A DNA stretch of 64,000 nucleotides from JAXMAR01 sp046350295 (GTDB lineage: Bacteria > Planctomycetota > Planctomycetia > Gemmatales > Gemmataceae), in assembly GCA_046350295.1 (NCBI GenBank), contig JAXMAR010000034.1, positions 28,896-92,895 of the forward strand, read 5' to 3'. Both the position numbers and the translations under genes were made by a program. Each line of letters starts with the position of its first letter. Within the stretch, counting starts at the first letter, position 1. The notes beneath the pieces were generated by a model. It worked only from the letters and a program-made list of their open reading frames with translations, made no database searches and had not been told where the DNA came from. Shown here one piece after another: positions 52,200-62,071 of this stretch.

Positions 52200-54977
52200 T
52201 CACGCGACTCGTCGTCCCTTGCCGCTTGCATCTTGCGCCGCCCGCCGCTCGCTTCGCAGGCTCAGCAGACACGGCAGGCACACCAGCGACGCGAACATGC
52301 AGAAGGTCACTCCCAACGTCAGCGCCAGGCCGAGACTGTAAAGCCCCTGGTGCTGCGCCACCATGAGGGCGGCGAAGCCGAGGATCGTCGTGAGCGCGGC
52401 GACGAAGATGCCGCGGCCGGTGGCGCGGCCGAGCATGTAACGTTCGCCGCGGCGGCGGTGGCGGTAGTCGTGGACGACATGGACGCCGTTGTCCATGCCG
52501 ACGCCCAGGATGAGCGGGAAGGCGATCAGGTTGGCCGGGTTGAGGGCGACGCCGCACAGGCCCATGAAGCCGAGCGTCGCGATGACGCCGACCACGAGCG
52601 GGAGGAACGCCAGCACGAGGTGCTTCAGGTCGCCGAAATCGAGCAAGAGAACGATGAGCATGGCGATGAGGGCGTAGACGCCGGCCCAGAGGAAGCCGTT
52701 TCGCATCGCCTTGAGGCCTTCATAGGTCGTGAACGGTTTGCCCGTCGCCTCGCGGTCGACGGCTTGACACTGCGTGATGAAGCGTTCGAGCGGCCCGAAC
52801 TCCCAGAGGCACTCCTTGCCGAAAACCTGGAGGAGCCACTTGCCGTCCTTGCCGACATAGCGTTCGCGCAGGCAGACGGGGATATCGCCCACGTCGATTT
52901 TTTCGGGCTTGGAGACGTCGCGTAGCCGGTGCAGGTCTTCCGCCAGATCGCCGGCCACGCGCTGCTCGAAGTCGCGCAAGCGCTCGCCGGCGTCCGGGCG
53001 GTTGCGCAGCATGGCGTGCAGGCGGGCCAGCGTGACCGGGAGGCCGGCGAAGTCAAAGTTCGGATGCGCCTTGGCGAGCGCCGTCAGACTGCCCTGCAAG
53101 CGCTCGATGGCCCGCGTCACCTCGGCGGGATTGGGCACGTCGTGCGGAATCGGCGTCCCGCGCTCGGGTAAATTGCGCAGCCGCTCCTGAATGTCGCGCA
53201 GCTGCTCCAGCTTGCGTTCCTGATCGAGCGGCACGAGCGAGGCGACCTCGCGCACCTGGCTCACGCACGGCAGTTTCTCCAGCTTCTCCTTGAGGGCGAG
53301 CGCTTCCTCTCTCGTCGTCGTGTAGCTCACCGCGTTCCAGGTCGCGCCCGGCATCTCCTCGATCAGCCGCTTCTCCCACTTCACCGACTCGAAGCCGGGG
53401 GCCTGGAGGTGCAGCAGGTTGTGGTCGTAATAGACGCGCGTCGCCTGCCAGCCCAGGAATACGATCAGCGCCGCGGAGACGCCGAGCACCCAGCGCGGCC
53501 GGGCGACGAACCAGGGGAGCCAGGTCCGCGTTCGCTCGCGCTCTTCTTCGAGCGAGAGGATGTTCGGGTTGACCTCGGCCCGGATCTTGCCGCCGAAAAG
53601 ACGCAGCAAAGGGGGCATGACGATGAAGCAGGAGAAGGCGCAGAGCATGACGCCTGAGCCGGCGATCCAGCCCAACTCGGCGACCGCCTTGAGATCGGCG
53701 AGCATGGCGGCGAAGAAGGCGAGCGCCGTCGTGGCGGCGGCGGCGCCGATGCTGGGGCCGACGTGCAGCGCCGTCTGCCGCATTGCCTGGGAGACGTCCA
53801 GCCCGGCGCGGCGATCCTGTTCAAAACGCGCGACCCAGAGGACGCCATAATCCCCCATGCCGATCAGCATCACGGCGAACGCGGAGGAGAGGATGTTCAA
53901 GTGGCCGACGGTGACCGTTGTCCAGCCGAGCGCCCAGGCGGTGCCGACAAGGAGGCTGACGACGGTCATGAGCGGATAGCGCAGCCCGCGGTAGACGACG
54001 AGATAAAGGAGCGCGACACCGACAAGGGCGAGCCAGCCGGCGAGCTGGCTGTCGTCTTGCGAGGCGTTCATCTCGTCGTTTTCGAGCACGGGTAGGCCAG
54101 TGAGCCCGATCTTTAGCGATGGAAACTCCCCCCGGACCTTGTCGAGCATGCCGCGCATCTCGTCGATGCACGAGGCTTCTGAGGTGAAGCTGCCGGTCTC
54201 GCGGAAAATGGGCCGCGCCATGAGCAGGGCGATCTTGCCGCTCGGGCTGAAGAAGTAACGCGGCTGGTCGAGCGTCTCTTGTTCGTCCTTCCCGGCCGGA
54301 AGGACGCTTTGCCAGGGATTGGCGTAAGTCTTGTCGTCCGCGAGGAAGGCGGTCGCCGTGCGCGCGATGGCGTTCAGCTGACCGAGGAACGCGTCCGGCT
54401 GCGGGTTCTCCGCGGCGGTGGCGAGAGATTGGGTCCGCCGCTCAGCCTCACCCAGAAGTTGCTGAAGCGTGAGCGCTTTCCAGCCGAAGAGCGGATCGAG
54501 CTGCGCCAGGACGGGAGGTTCGAGTAACAGGCGAAGGTTCTTGACGTTGTCTTGAATCAGGCGGATCTGCTCGGCGGGGAGAAAGAGCAGGGCCCGGTCC
54601 TTGAGGGCGCCGAGGTCGGCCTTGTAAAACAGGCGGTCGAAATGATCCGGGCGCTCCCGGACGAGGCCGGCGATCCTTTCGAGGGCCACCTCCATCTGCG
54701 TCCGATCATTCCCTTCGACGACGACAACCATGTCCTCGTCATCGCCGAACTGCGCGACGTATTTCTGCCAGCGCTGGAGGTAGTCCTTGTTCTGGCTGAG
54801 GAGGTCGTTGCGGCTCGTCTGGTAGGTGAGATGGGCAATCGTGGCGACGACGGCAAGCGCGCAGGTCGCCGCGACGATCAGCAAGACCGTCCACGGGAAG
54901 CGACAACCCAGCGCCGCCAGCCATGCCAGCCCGCGCGCCAGCTGCCCGGACGGCGCCGTTTCCTGTTCCACGCTCAT
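52200..54977 (-). CDS. RND-superfamily (MMPL/HpnN-like) exporter
   Basis: 925 residues. It has the two-fold RND layout: a first membrane helix (WTVLLIVAATCALAVVATIAHL), a large periplasmic loop to ~320, five helices (LAGWLALVGVALLYLVVY, LTSAFAVMLIGMGDYGVLWVARF-like segment), a second helix and loop from ~495, and five more helices ending with MDNGVHVVHDYRHRRRG and LTTILGFAALMVAQHQGL. GMGDYGVLW and GVGMDNGVHVVHDY carry the acidic residues of the proton path. The closest type is the MMPL/hopanoid-transporter (HpnN) group. The cargo is not known. Confidence 0.8.
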   Translation of the reverse strand: MSVEQETAPSGQLARGLAWLAALGCRFPWTVLLIVAATCALAVVATIAHLTYQTSRNDLLSQNKDYLQRWQKYVAQFGDDEDMVVVVEGNDRTQMEVALERIAGLVRERPDHFDRLFYKADLGALKDRALLFLPAEQIRLIQDNVKNLRLLLEPPVLAQLDPLFGWKALTLQQLLGEAERRTQSLATAAENPQPDAFLGQLNAIARTATAFLADDKTYANPWQSVLPAGKDEQETLDQPRYFFSPSGKIALLMARPIFRETGSFTSEASCIDEMRGMLDKVRGEFPSLKIGLTGLPVLENDEMNASQDDSQLAGWLALVGVALLYLVVYRGLRYPLMTVVSLLVGTAWALGWTTVTVGHLNILSSAFAVMLIGMGDYGVLWVARFEQDRRAGLDVSQAMRQTALHVGPSIGAAAATTALAFFAAMLADLKAVAELGWIAGSGVMLCAFSCFIVMPPLLRLFGGKIRAEVNPNILSLEEERERTRTWLPWFVARPRWVLGVSAALIVFLGWQATRVYYDHNLLHLQAPGFESVKWEKRLIEEMPGATWNAVSYTTTREEALALKEKLEKLPCVSQVREVASLVPLDQERKLEQLRDIQERLRNLPERGTPIPHDVPNPAEVTRAIERLQGSLTALAKAHPNFDFAGLPVTLARLHAMLRNRPDAGERLRDFEQRVAGDLAEDLHRLRDVSKPEKIDVGDIPVCLRERYVGKDGKWLLQVFGKECLWEFGPLERFITQCQAVDREATGKPFTTYEGLKAMRNGFLWAGVYALIAMLIVLLLDFGDLKHLVLAFLPLVVGVIATLGFMGLCGVALNPANLIAFPLILGVGMDNGVHVVHDYRHRRRGERYMLGRATGRGIFVAALTTILGFAALMVAQHQGLYSLGLALTLGVTFCMFASLVCLPCLLSLRSERRAAQDASGKGRRVA

Positions 54978-55053
54978 GACTTACGGCCTCCTTGCCCTAT
55001 TCCGAGGCCGCGGATTGTAGGCAAGGCGCCGGGAAGGAACAAGGCCGGGTCGC

Positions 55054-55797
55054 CTAGCGTCGGCTCGCTGGATTACTGCTCCCGCTGTCCTCCGCCGTGT
55101 TACGGGCGAAAGCGGCCGCGACGATGGGATCGCGGAGCAAGAGCAGGAATCGTATGCTCGCGACGATCGCGACAAGCGCCGCGCAAGGGTAGCAGATTGC
55201 AGGTAGCACGAATCGATGTTCCGGCAAGGCGATCGGCGACGTGCGATCGAGCAACACCAAGGTGAAGACAACGTTGAGGCCCGAGCAGGTGATCGCGACA
55301 GTGGCGCCCGCGATAACCATGCCCTTGAAGCGTCGGGCGATGAAAAAGCTACGCGCCACGATCATGAAGACGCCCGGAACCACATTGAATGACAGCCCCC
55401 GCACGGCCGCGCCGGAGATGTCGCGGCCCAAAAAAGAGTCCTCGTCAACGCGCACTCGACCGGCTTTCTTGACGACGAATACGATCTCGATTGCCGGGCA
55501 GGCAAATAGCAGAAGGGCAGCGAGTAGGAAAAAGTCGAGTCCGACCTGACGCTTTCGTACGGGGGAAGCCAAGCCTTCATCGGAAGCCACGTTACGCTGA
55601 CCGGCACGCGGTTGACCGGCGGCGATAGCAACCGAATGCGGCGCGTCTCGCCAGCGCTCCTCGACGATGTCTCCCGCCCGGATCGCCTCCGAGGCGATTG
55701 GGAAGATCGTGTCGCACGCAGGGCAGCCGAGTCGCTTGCCCGCGAGATCGTCCGGCAAGTTGAACTGGCGTTGGCAGCCGGGACAGGTTGACAGCAT
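55054..55797 (-). CDS. Zinc-ribbon membrane protein
   Basis: 247 residues from MLSTCPGCQRQFNLPDDLAG. Two CxxC pairs (CPGC and CPAC) form an MJ0042-like ribbon. A polar linker follows, then four hydrophobic helices (FFLLAALLLFACPAIEIVFVV, VPGVFMIVARSFFIA, MVIAGATVAITCSGLNVVFTLVLL and ICYPCAALVAIVASIRFLLLL). Function is not known; this architecture is common in planctomycetes. A longer frame start at 55890 runs through REP sequence and was rejected. Confidence 0.65.
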   Translation of the reverse strand: MLSTCPGCQRQFNLPDDLAGKRLGCPACDTIFPIASEAIRAGDIVEERWRDAPHSVAIAAGQPRAGQRNVASDEGLASPVRKRQVGLDFFLLAALLLFACPAIEIVFVVKKAGRVRVDEDSFLGRDISGAAVRGLSFNVVPGVFMIVARSFFIARRFKGMVIAGATVAITCSGLNVVFTLVLLDRTSPIALPEHRFVLPAICYPCAALVAIVASIRFLLLLRDPIVAAAFARNTAEDSGSSNPASRR

Positions 55798-55851
55798 GGG
55801 CGATCTCTCCCCGCAACTCCGCTCGGCGTCAGCGCGATGTCCATAACAACG

Positions 55852-55943
55852 GTAGCCGCAGGCTTTAGCCTGCGGAAGAGCGAGCGCCATGCGGAACAGC
55901 GAGGCACGCAGGTCGGCCTCCGCAGGCTGAAGCCTGCGGCTAC
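55852..55943. repeat. Two REP-type palindromes beside the RAYT gene
   Basis: GTAGCCGCAGGCTTTAGCCT then GCGG (55852-55875), and in opposite orientation CCGCAGGCTGAAGCCTGCGG then CTAC (55920-55943). Each forms a CCGCAGGCT.AAGCCTGCGG hairpin. They lie just after the stop of the RAYT gene. Confidence 0.9.
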
Positions 55944-55950
55944 GAGGTCG

Positions 55951-56445
55951 CTACAAGGTCGCTGTGTCCGCCAGAACGACTTTCAACTCGATCCCAAGGG
56001 CGCCGGTGTGCGGATAGTCGTTCCAGCGTGCGACCAGCCTCTTGCGGACGGGATTGTCGGCGATGTAGCGGACGTGCGCGGCGAGGTCATCGTCCTTTCG
56101 GAGAATGTGATCATGAAAGTCCTTTTGCCACGCAAAACTCGGTCGATGGCGGCTGAACCAGAATCCAGTCTTTTGTTTGAAAGCGACCATGGCACGCCAG
56201 GTGTCAGCGTTCTCGCTCAATCCGCTGACCAGGATGTGCAGATGATCCGGCATGAAACAGTAGATCGGCGCACAGCAGACGTTCTTCTGGAGCGCGTCGG
56301 CCAGATCATGCCGGAACTGTGCGATCACGTCCACATCTTCGAATGCATGCGCTCGGTCCTTGATGCAGGCGGTAAAAGACACGACGACCGGGCCCCGGTA
56401 ATAGGCGAGAGGCAGGCGATGCGTTCGCTCGCGGATGAAGGGCAT
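55951..56445 (-). CDS. REP-associated tyrosine transposase (RAYT)
   Basis: 164 residues of the Y1/IS200-like transposase superfamily. The HUH metal motif is MPDHLHILVSG, and the family motifs AMVAFKQKTGFWF, WQKDFHDHILR and YIADNPVRKRLVARW are present. The active-site Tyr is not obvious: the KQKTG helix has Phe and Trp where Tyr is often found. The gene is bracketed by three REP palindromes with the same CCGCAGGCT core. RAYTs are domesticated enzymes thought to spread REPs. Confidence 0.88.
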   Translation of the reverse strand: MPFIRERTHRLPLAYYRGPVVVSFTACIKDRAHAFEDVDVIAQFRHDLADALQKNVCCAPIYCFMPDHLHILVSGLSENADTWRAMVAFKQKTGFWFSRHRPSFAWQKDFHDHILRKDDDLAAHVRYIADNPVRKRLVARWNDYPHTGALGIELKVVLADTATL

Positions 56446-56488
56446 GACTGGGCTCCGAGAGAGAGGCCGCTGGTTGTTGCACCAATTT

Positions 56489-56512
56489 CCGCAGGCTAAA
56501 GCCTGCGGCTAC
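56489..56512. repeat. REP palindrome upstream of the RAYT gene
   Basis: CCGCAGGCTAAAGCCTGCGG then CTAC, the third copy of the REP found at 55852-55943. It flanks the RAYT gene on its other side, between it and the LarA-like gene end. Confidence 0.9.
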
Positions 56513-56523
56513 GGTGGTTGGGT

Positions 56524-57780
56524 CTAGATCGAAGCGATGTTACCCGCCGCATCGAACGTCAAATCGTACGGCCCGCGCACCACCTCGAACTGCGTCTTCT
56601 TCGCCAACTCCGCGAGGCACGGCTCGGAGATCTCGACTTCTTCTAGGCAGAGGGTGTTCTTGATGTGGATGACGCGGGCCTTTTCCGCTGGGCGGGTGCC
56701 GAGGATGGCGAGGGCGGCGTCGAGGACTTCGCGGTCGGCGTCGAAGTGGACCGGCGTGTTGGCGTGCACGGGGTAGCCGGCGGTGAGGCAGTTGATCACG
56801 GTCGCCTGGTAGTTCATCGATTTCACCAGGCGGGCCGTCGTGAAGTCGGCCATGCCGATGCCGGCGGCGTTGCCGTGTGTGTGTGCCGAGAGGCCGCGGA
56901 CGAAGATGAGGCGCATCTGCGGCTGGTCCTTGGGCCCCTCCGCCCCGAACGCGCTCTTGCGGCTGATGACGCTGCGTTCATGCCGGCGCCAGATCTCCTT
57001 GCCGATCTCGTCGACGATGAGGAGGTCGGCTTGCTGGAACGGCAGGCGGGCGAGCCATCTCTTCGCCTTGACGAGGAGGGCCTCCTCGACGGCTCGAAAT
57101 CGTTGGCGGGCCGCGTCGATGGCGGCGTCCTCGTCGTAGGCGTTCTCGACGACACCGAGGCCGAAGCTGATCTGGGGCCTTGCCAGGCCGATGGCGGGTG
57201 ACGGAGCGGACGACCTTGTCGAAAGGCTGCTCGAGGAGGATCTTGTGGGCCATGAGGGCGCCTGATGCTTGCCCATGGTGGCCGATGAGCATCATCTGCA
57301 CAGGCCGCTCTCGAGCGGGCCATGGTAGCTGGTGTGCGGCTTGACGCGGGCGACGACGCCGATGTGGTCGGCCTGCGAGGCGATGCGGTCGATGACGACC
57401 GGGAAGCCTTCGGCCGTCGTGCCGAGCGAGACGACGTCCATCGACGCCTCGATCGGCGCCCCGACGAACGCCTCGGTGATGCCGTAGCTCTCGATGATTT
57501 CGCGCTGCCCCTCCGCTGTGCCGCCGCCATGGCTGCCCATGGCTTGGACGAGGGAAAGGTTGATGCCGAGGTCCTTGAGATGCTGGACGACGCTCTTCAA
57601 GATGACGGGGATACTGGCGATGCCGCGGCTGCCGGCCGTGAGGGCGACCGTCTGCCCCGGCTTGATCGTCTTGCCGAGGCTGAGCTTGTCGAGCGAGGCG
57701 CGGATGGCGGCCGGAATGTTGTCGACGCGCGGCCGGGAAAACTGCTGGCGGATGCGGAGGAAAGCCAGCGGATACGGCAT
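56524..57780 (-). CDS. LarA-like (DUF2088) protein, two frameshifts
   Basis: Joined, it gives about 418 residues, the length of nickel-pincer lactate racemases. The first frame (57780 to ~57292) has GKTIKPGQTVALTAGSRGIA, VQAMGSHGGGTAEGQ and GVVARVKPHTSYHGPLESGL. The second frame (near 57290-57210) has MLIGHHGQASGALMAHKILL. The third frame (to 56524) has GLGVVENAYDEDAAI, LLIVDEIGKEIW and FDADREVLDAALAIL. The SHGGGTAEGQ and H.. residues fit the family, but a lactate-specific role is not proved. Sequence errors are likely, as the gene is otherwise well kept. Confidence 0.7.
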
Positions 57781-57929
57781 GGGAAGACCTCGAGGAAGAA
57801 CGCGGAAGGCGAGCCCCGATGGCGTGAGCCTCGGGGGTACGTGTCCCGTGGCGGGGCGGCACGCGGCTCGGGACATTGTAACAGAAGGAGGCGGTGTGTC
57901 GCGAGGAGGAATTGGGGCGGCGCGCATCA

Positions 57930-59460
57930 GGGGTAAGTGTTTTCGAAAAGTTGGTGGAATGTTTGTACACAAGCCAGTGCCGGAAAGGATTGGGGGATCG
58001 GCGCCAAGGAGACAACACCAAAATAATGCATCTTACCCCCGCTCAAGAACAGGAAGCCAAAGTTATTTCGAAGCCAGAATTCGCAAGCGATGAGAAGGAG
58101 ATCGCCACTTTGGGCGCGGCTTATGGTGTGGCAAGCCGGATAGAGAGAGCTGTTTGGCAAGACCGAGTTTCAAGTGCGACATTCTCTTGCGGGTGGGAGC
58201 CAAGGTCAGCGAAGAGCATCTGCGCGAAAAAAACGGCTATCAAGGGATCGGGAAGCGACCTGTCCACACTGCGGCCAGACCGCCGAGTTTCAGGGATAGT
58301 CGTCGGCTGCGGCCGTTGAGCATCCTGGGTCCCATCTGCTTTCGCCGCGCCTACTACTATTGCCATCGTTGCGGCGGCCTGACGCCCTGGGATCAGGAGG
58401 TTGGGCTGACGGCCGCCTCACGCCAGCGGCGGAGGAATTCGACGACGTTGGCGGGGAACGCTCTGCAACAGCTTCGAAGAGGCCGCGGCGCGCTGCCGAA
58501 GCTGGCGGCGTTGCGGCTATCGGAGTCGACGGTGCAGCGGACCAGTGAAGCGGCAGGCCAGCGTCTGGACCAGTTGCTCCTGGAGAAGAAGGTGCTGGGC
58601 GGACCGGACGCCGTGGACGGCACAAGTGATCTCGCGGGCCGCACGCGCCTACGCGAGCATCGACGCGACGGAAGCGTGCGGCAGCAGGCGTTTGGCGGAG
58701 CGCGGCCGAGGGACGGATGCCGTATGTAGCGATGATATTCAACCCGGTCCCCGACCGGCCTCTGGGTCATCCGCATCGGCCGCCCGTCCGAACGAAAATG
58801 CACAAGCGTTACTTGGCGGGCTTGTATGACCTGGACGAACTCGGCCTGCAACTGCGTCGCCAGGGGGGCCAGGTGGGGATGAACTGTGCGGAGCAGTGGA
58901 TCGGTCTGACCGACGGCGGCAATGGCTTGGAGAGCTTTTTGCGGAGGAACTTCCCCCGCGACTTGGTGCTGATCCTCGATTTCTCGGCACGTTACCGAAT
59001 ACCTGGGGGAGTTGAGCAAGGCTTTGTATCCGGTCGACGAGGATCGGCGTCAGAGCCTAATGACATCATGGTGTCACACTCTGAAGCATGAAGGCGGCCA
59101 GGGCGCTGCTCGGGAACTGGAAAAGCTGGAGTTGCCCCCGCGAAAACCGGCTGTACGAGAACAGCATGAGGTCACACTCGGCTACGTGAGGAGCAACCTC
59201 CACCGCAGCTGACTACCCGACGTACTTGGCCAATGGCTGGTGCATCGGCTCCGGTTCTGTCGAGTCAGCCTGTAAGACCGTGGTGGGCCAGGCTGCCTGA
59301 AACTGGCTGGCGGCGCGCCGGGGCGCGGTTCGGTACCACCAGAGGACATGTGCCACCTGCGCGCCCTATTCCGCAGCGAGACCACGCAGTGGGATTCCGG
59401 TCGCGCAGCGAACTGAGAACATCTGCTCTACCAACAAAGAAGACGCTCACCAGCGCATCA
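57930..59460 (+). mobile_element. ISKra4-family insertion sequence relic
   Basis: Fragments of an ISKra4-type transposase lie in successive frames: CPHCGQTAEFQG and RRLRPLSILGPICFRRAYYYCHRCGG near 58260-58375, LPKLAALRLSESTVQRTSEAAGQRL near 58490-58575, MPYVAMIFNPVPDRPLGHPH near 58717, YLAGLYDLDELGLQLRRQ and TDGGNGLESFLRRNFPRDLVLILDF to 58985, then GWCIGSGSVESACKTVV near 59235. At least four frameshifts make it inactive. A possible left end is GGGGTAAGTGTTTTCG at 57930-57945. No matching right end was found. Confidence 0.8.
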
Positions 59461-59485
59461 GCCGCGCGCGGTTTCTCGGGCAGCG

Positions 59486-60139
59486 TCAATCGACGGCACG
59501 ATGCCCGGACGGCAAGGTTCCCTCCGTCCACTCCACCGCCTCCCTTTCGCGTGCCGCGTCTTCCGCCATGTGCCGGTAGCCCTCGTCCAGGTTCTCCACG
59601 TGATAAGCCACGCGCTGGGTTCCCGGGCTCGACGGCGGCAGGATGATCTCCCGCGCCGCGGTTACGTCATGCACCGGCGCCAGGAAGGCGTAACCCACGC
59701 GCCAGCGTTGGCCGCTTTTGACAATGATCGACACCGTACGCGGGTTGAGCTTTTCGATGCGGCCGATGAGGTCACGGTTCTGGCGGTCCTTGAAGCTGAC
59801 GAGGTCGCCGACACGCCATTCGCTTTTCGGACTGACCGCGGGAAGGACGGGCGCTGCCTCTTCGAGCGTCTTGATGTTGTGATAGTGCACCGACCATCTC
59901 TCACCACTGTCGACTTCCTCGAGCAGGGCGCAGGTGCGATTGAGACGCAGGATGCGCGAGTGGATCATGCGCCTGCTGCGGTGATCGAAGTAGCCGACCT
60001 CCATGCCCGGCCTGAGCCGCGCGCGAGCCTGGAGGATGCGATCCGGGTTGTCGCACAACTCGGAAACGGCCCGCGAGAGCTGGCCGAGCTCGAAGAGGGA
60101 GAGATTGGCGGCCTGGGTGAGGAAGTCGGTCCAGTCCAT
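59486..60139 (-). CDS. Hypothetical protein
   Basis: 217 residues from MDWTDFLTQAANLSLFELGQ. After a helical start it has two beta-rich blocks that look like repeats: RPGMEVGYFDHRSRRMIHSRILRLNRTCALLEE and RVGDLVSFKDRQNRDLIGRIEKLNPRTVSIIVK. Each resembles a small SH3-like barrel that might bind nucleic acid. No family was recognised. The frame is joined upstream to a HicB remnant without a stop, so an in-frame start at 60208 also exists. The ATG at 60139 was chosen because what precedes it is HicB/HicA sequence. Confidence 0.5.
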   Translation of the reverse strand: MDWTDFLTQAANLSLFELGQLSRAVSELCDNPDRILQARARLRPGMEVGYFDHRSRRMIHSRILRLNRTCALLEEVDSGERWSVHYHNIKTLEEAAPVLPAVSPKSEWRVGDLVSFKDRQNRDLIGRIEKLNPRTVSIIVKSGQRWRVGYAFLAPVHDVTAAREIILPPSSPGTQRVAYHVENLDEGYRHMAEDAAREREAVEWTEGTLPSGHRAVD

Positions 60140-60164
60140 GGGATCAGTGGCCTCCGGGTGGTCG

Positions 60165-60365
60165 GGTTCACGCGCAGCTTGCCCAACAGTGACCTTCACC
60201 TGCGTCACGAAAACCTCGCCGGAGAGACGACGTTGAATCTCTTCCGCAGAAGCCGTTTCGAAGAAAGCTCGAGGGCCTCCTGGAGATTCGTGCGCGCCTC
60301 TTCGACGGAATCGCCCTGGCTGGCGATGTCGAGCTCCGGGCAGCGAGAGACGTAACGGTTGTAAA
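60165..60365 (-). pseudogene. hicBA toxin-antitoxin relic
   Basis: RYVSRCPELDIASQGDSVEE then ARTNLQEALEL is the core of a HicB antitoxin. One base is missing near 60255, after which FFETASAEEIQRRLSGEVFV continues. At the end the sequence TTGGGCAAGCTGCGCGTG would be the joint of the hicB stop and a HicA start (GKLRV), but the stop TAA has become CAA and the rest of hicA is gone. The N-terminus is cut by the end of glyS. Confidence 0.65.
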
Positions 60366-60373
60366 ACGGTCTC

Positions 60374-61972
60374 TTAGCGCAGCTTCTCCGCGATGATTGC
60401 GCCTACTTCCTTCAGCGCAACGCGGTCCTGCTTCAAACTGTCCCGATCGCGCAGCGTCACCGTCTGGTCTTGCAGCGTCTGTCCGTCGATCGTGACGCAA
60501 AACGGCGTGCCCGCTTCGTCCTGCCGGCGATAACGGCGGCCGATGGCGCCCTTGTCGTCGTAGAAGACGGGAAACTGCCGCTTCAGCTCGCGATAGAGCC
60601 CTTCGGCTACCTCGGGCATTCCTTCCTTCTTGACCAGTGGAAAAATCGCCGCCTTGAAGGGCGCCAGCCGCGGGTGCAGCTTGAGGACGACGCGCTGCGT
60701 CGGCTTGCCGTTCTCGTCCGGCGCCATGTCCTCCTGGTACGCCTCGCAGAGGAAGGCGAGCGTGGCCCGGTCGGCGCCCGCGGACGGCCCGATGACGTGC
60801 GGCACATAGCGCCGCGCGTCACCTCGTCGAAGTATTTCATGTCCTTGCCGCTCCCCTTGTAGCGCGGCTTGCCGTCCGCTCCTGTCCTTCGACGACCGCT
60901 GCGCTTCCGGCGCACGAGCTTGCCCTCCATGTGACCAGTGCGCAGGTCGAAGTCGCCGCGATGCGCGATGCCTTCCAGTTCGCCGTACTCGCCCTGCGGC
61001 AGGAACGAGCGTATTCGATGTCCGCCGTGCCGCAGGAATAGTGACTCAGCCTTCTCCGCCGCGTGCGATCACGCAGCCGCAGCTGCTCACCGGCCAGGCC
61101 CAGCTTGATGTACCACTGCGGAGCGCCGGACGCGCCAGTAGCGGTACCATTCGGGCGACGACGGCGGATGGCAAAAGAACTCGATCTCCATCTGTTCGAA
61201 CTCGGCGCGAGCGAAAGGTGAAGCGTGCGGCGTGATCTCGTTGCGAGCTTCTTGCCCGCCTGGGCGATGCCGAAAATCTTCACCCGGCGTCGAATCGAGC
61301 ACGTTCTTGAAGCTGACGAAGATGCCCTGCGCCGCCCCGCCGCAAAACGCCGCGTCCTCCTCGCCGCCGAGCCGCCGACGATGGTCTTGAACATCAAGTT
61401 GAACTCGGCGGCTCCGTGAGCGTGCCGAGCGCCTTGCCCGGGCCAAGCACCTTGGACATGTCCTTCACCGTCGGCAAAGCGACCATGTCGCCGGTCCATT
61501 TCAGCTCGTCCGCGTGCTTGCCGCGCAGGTCGAAGAACTTGAGCGCCTTCTGCTCGGCCTCTTTTTCGGGATGATCGCTGTCGCTGTAGACCGCGACAAA
61601 GATGGTCTGGCCCTTGGCCTCAACCCAGCGCCCCTTCACCTGGTCGTAGCGGTAGCGCTTCTTCGATTCCCGGCAATCGACCCTGAAATCGTGAAAGAGG
61701 TCGTAATGTCCCGAGCACTTCCAGACCTGCGGGTGCATGATGATGGAGCAATCGAGGCCGACCATCTCGAAGGCGGAGGGCGCCCCGGCCGGCGCATCGA
61801 GGTCGTCATGGCCGGTGACGTTGTCCTTCCACCATGCCTCTTTGACGTTCCGCTTCAATTCGACGCCGAGCGGGCCATAGTCCCAGAAGCCATTGAGTCC
61901 GCCATAGATTTCGCTCGATTGAAAGATGAAGCCGCGCCGCTTGCACAGCGACACCAGTTTGTCCATATCCAT
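60374..61972 (-). CDS. glyS: Glycyl-tRNA synthetase, several frameshifts in the middle
   Basis: The intact N-terminal frame (61972 to ~61430) reads MDMDKLVSLCKRRGFIFQSS then EIYGGLNGFWDYGPLGVELKRN, the signature of the dimeric eukaryote/Thermus-type class II GlyRS. The intact C-terminal frame (60805-60374) reads RATLAFLCEAYQEDM and HPRLAPFKAAIFPLVKK, then FYDDKGAIGRRYRRQDEAGTPFCVTID, the anticodon-binding domain. Between ~60810 and 61430 the motif 2 and 3 region is broken by several shifts (GLAGEQLRLRDR and FNLMFKT appear in different frames). GlyRS is normally essential, so this is probably poor sequence. Confidence 0.85.
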
Positions 61973-62071
61973 CGCAGGGTCTCACGTTGGGTGTGAGTTG
62001 TGAGCGGTTGAGTGGTCACGGAACAATCGGACGACGGTTCCACCATGCGCCCGCTACCACTCACCAACTTT

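Noticed and set aside
50339..52231. A 630-codon minus-strand frame overlapping leuA in another frame
   Set aside because: Arg/Gly/Ala-rich low-complexity protein. LeuA in its own frame has all catalytic motifs.
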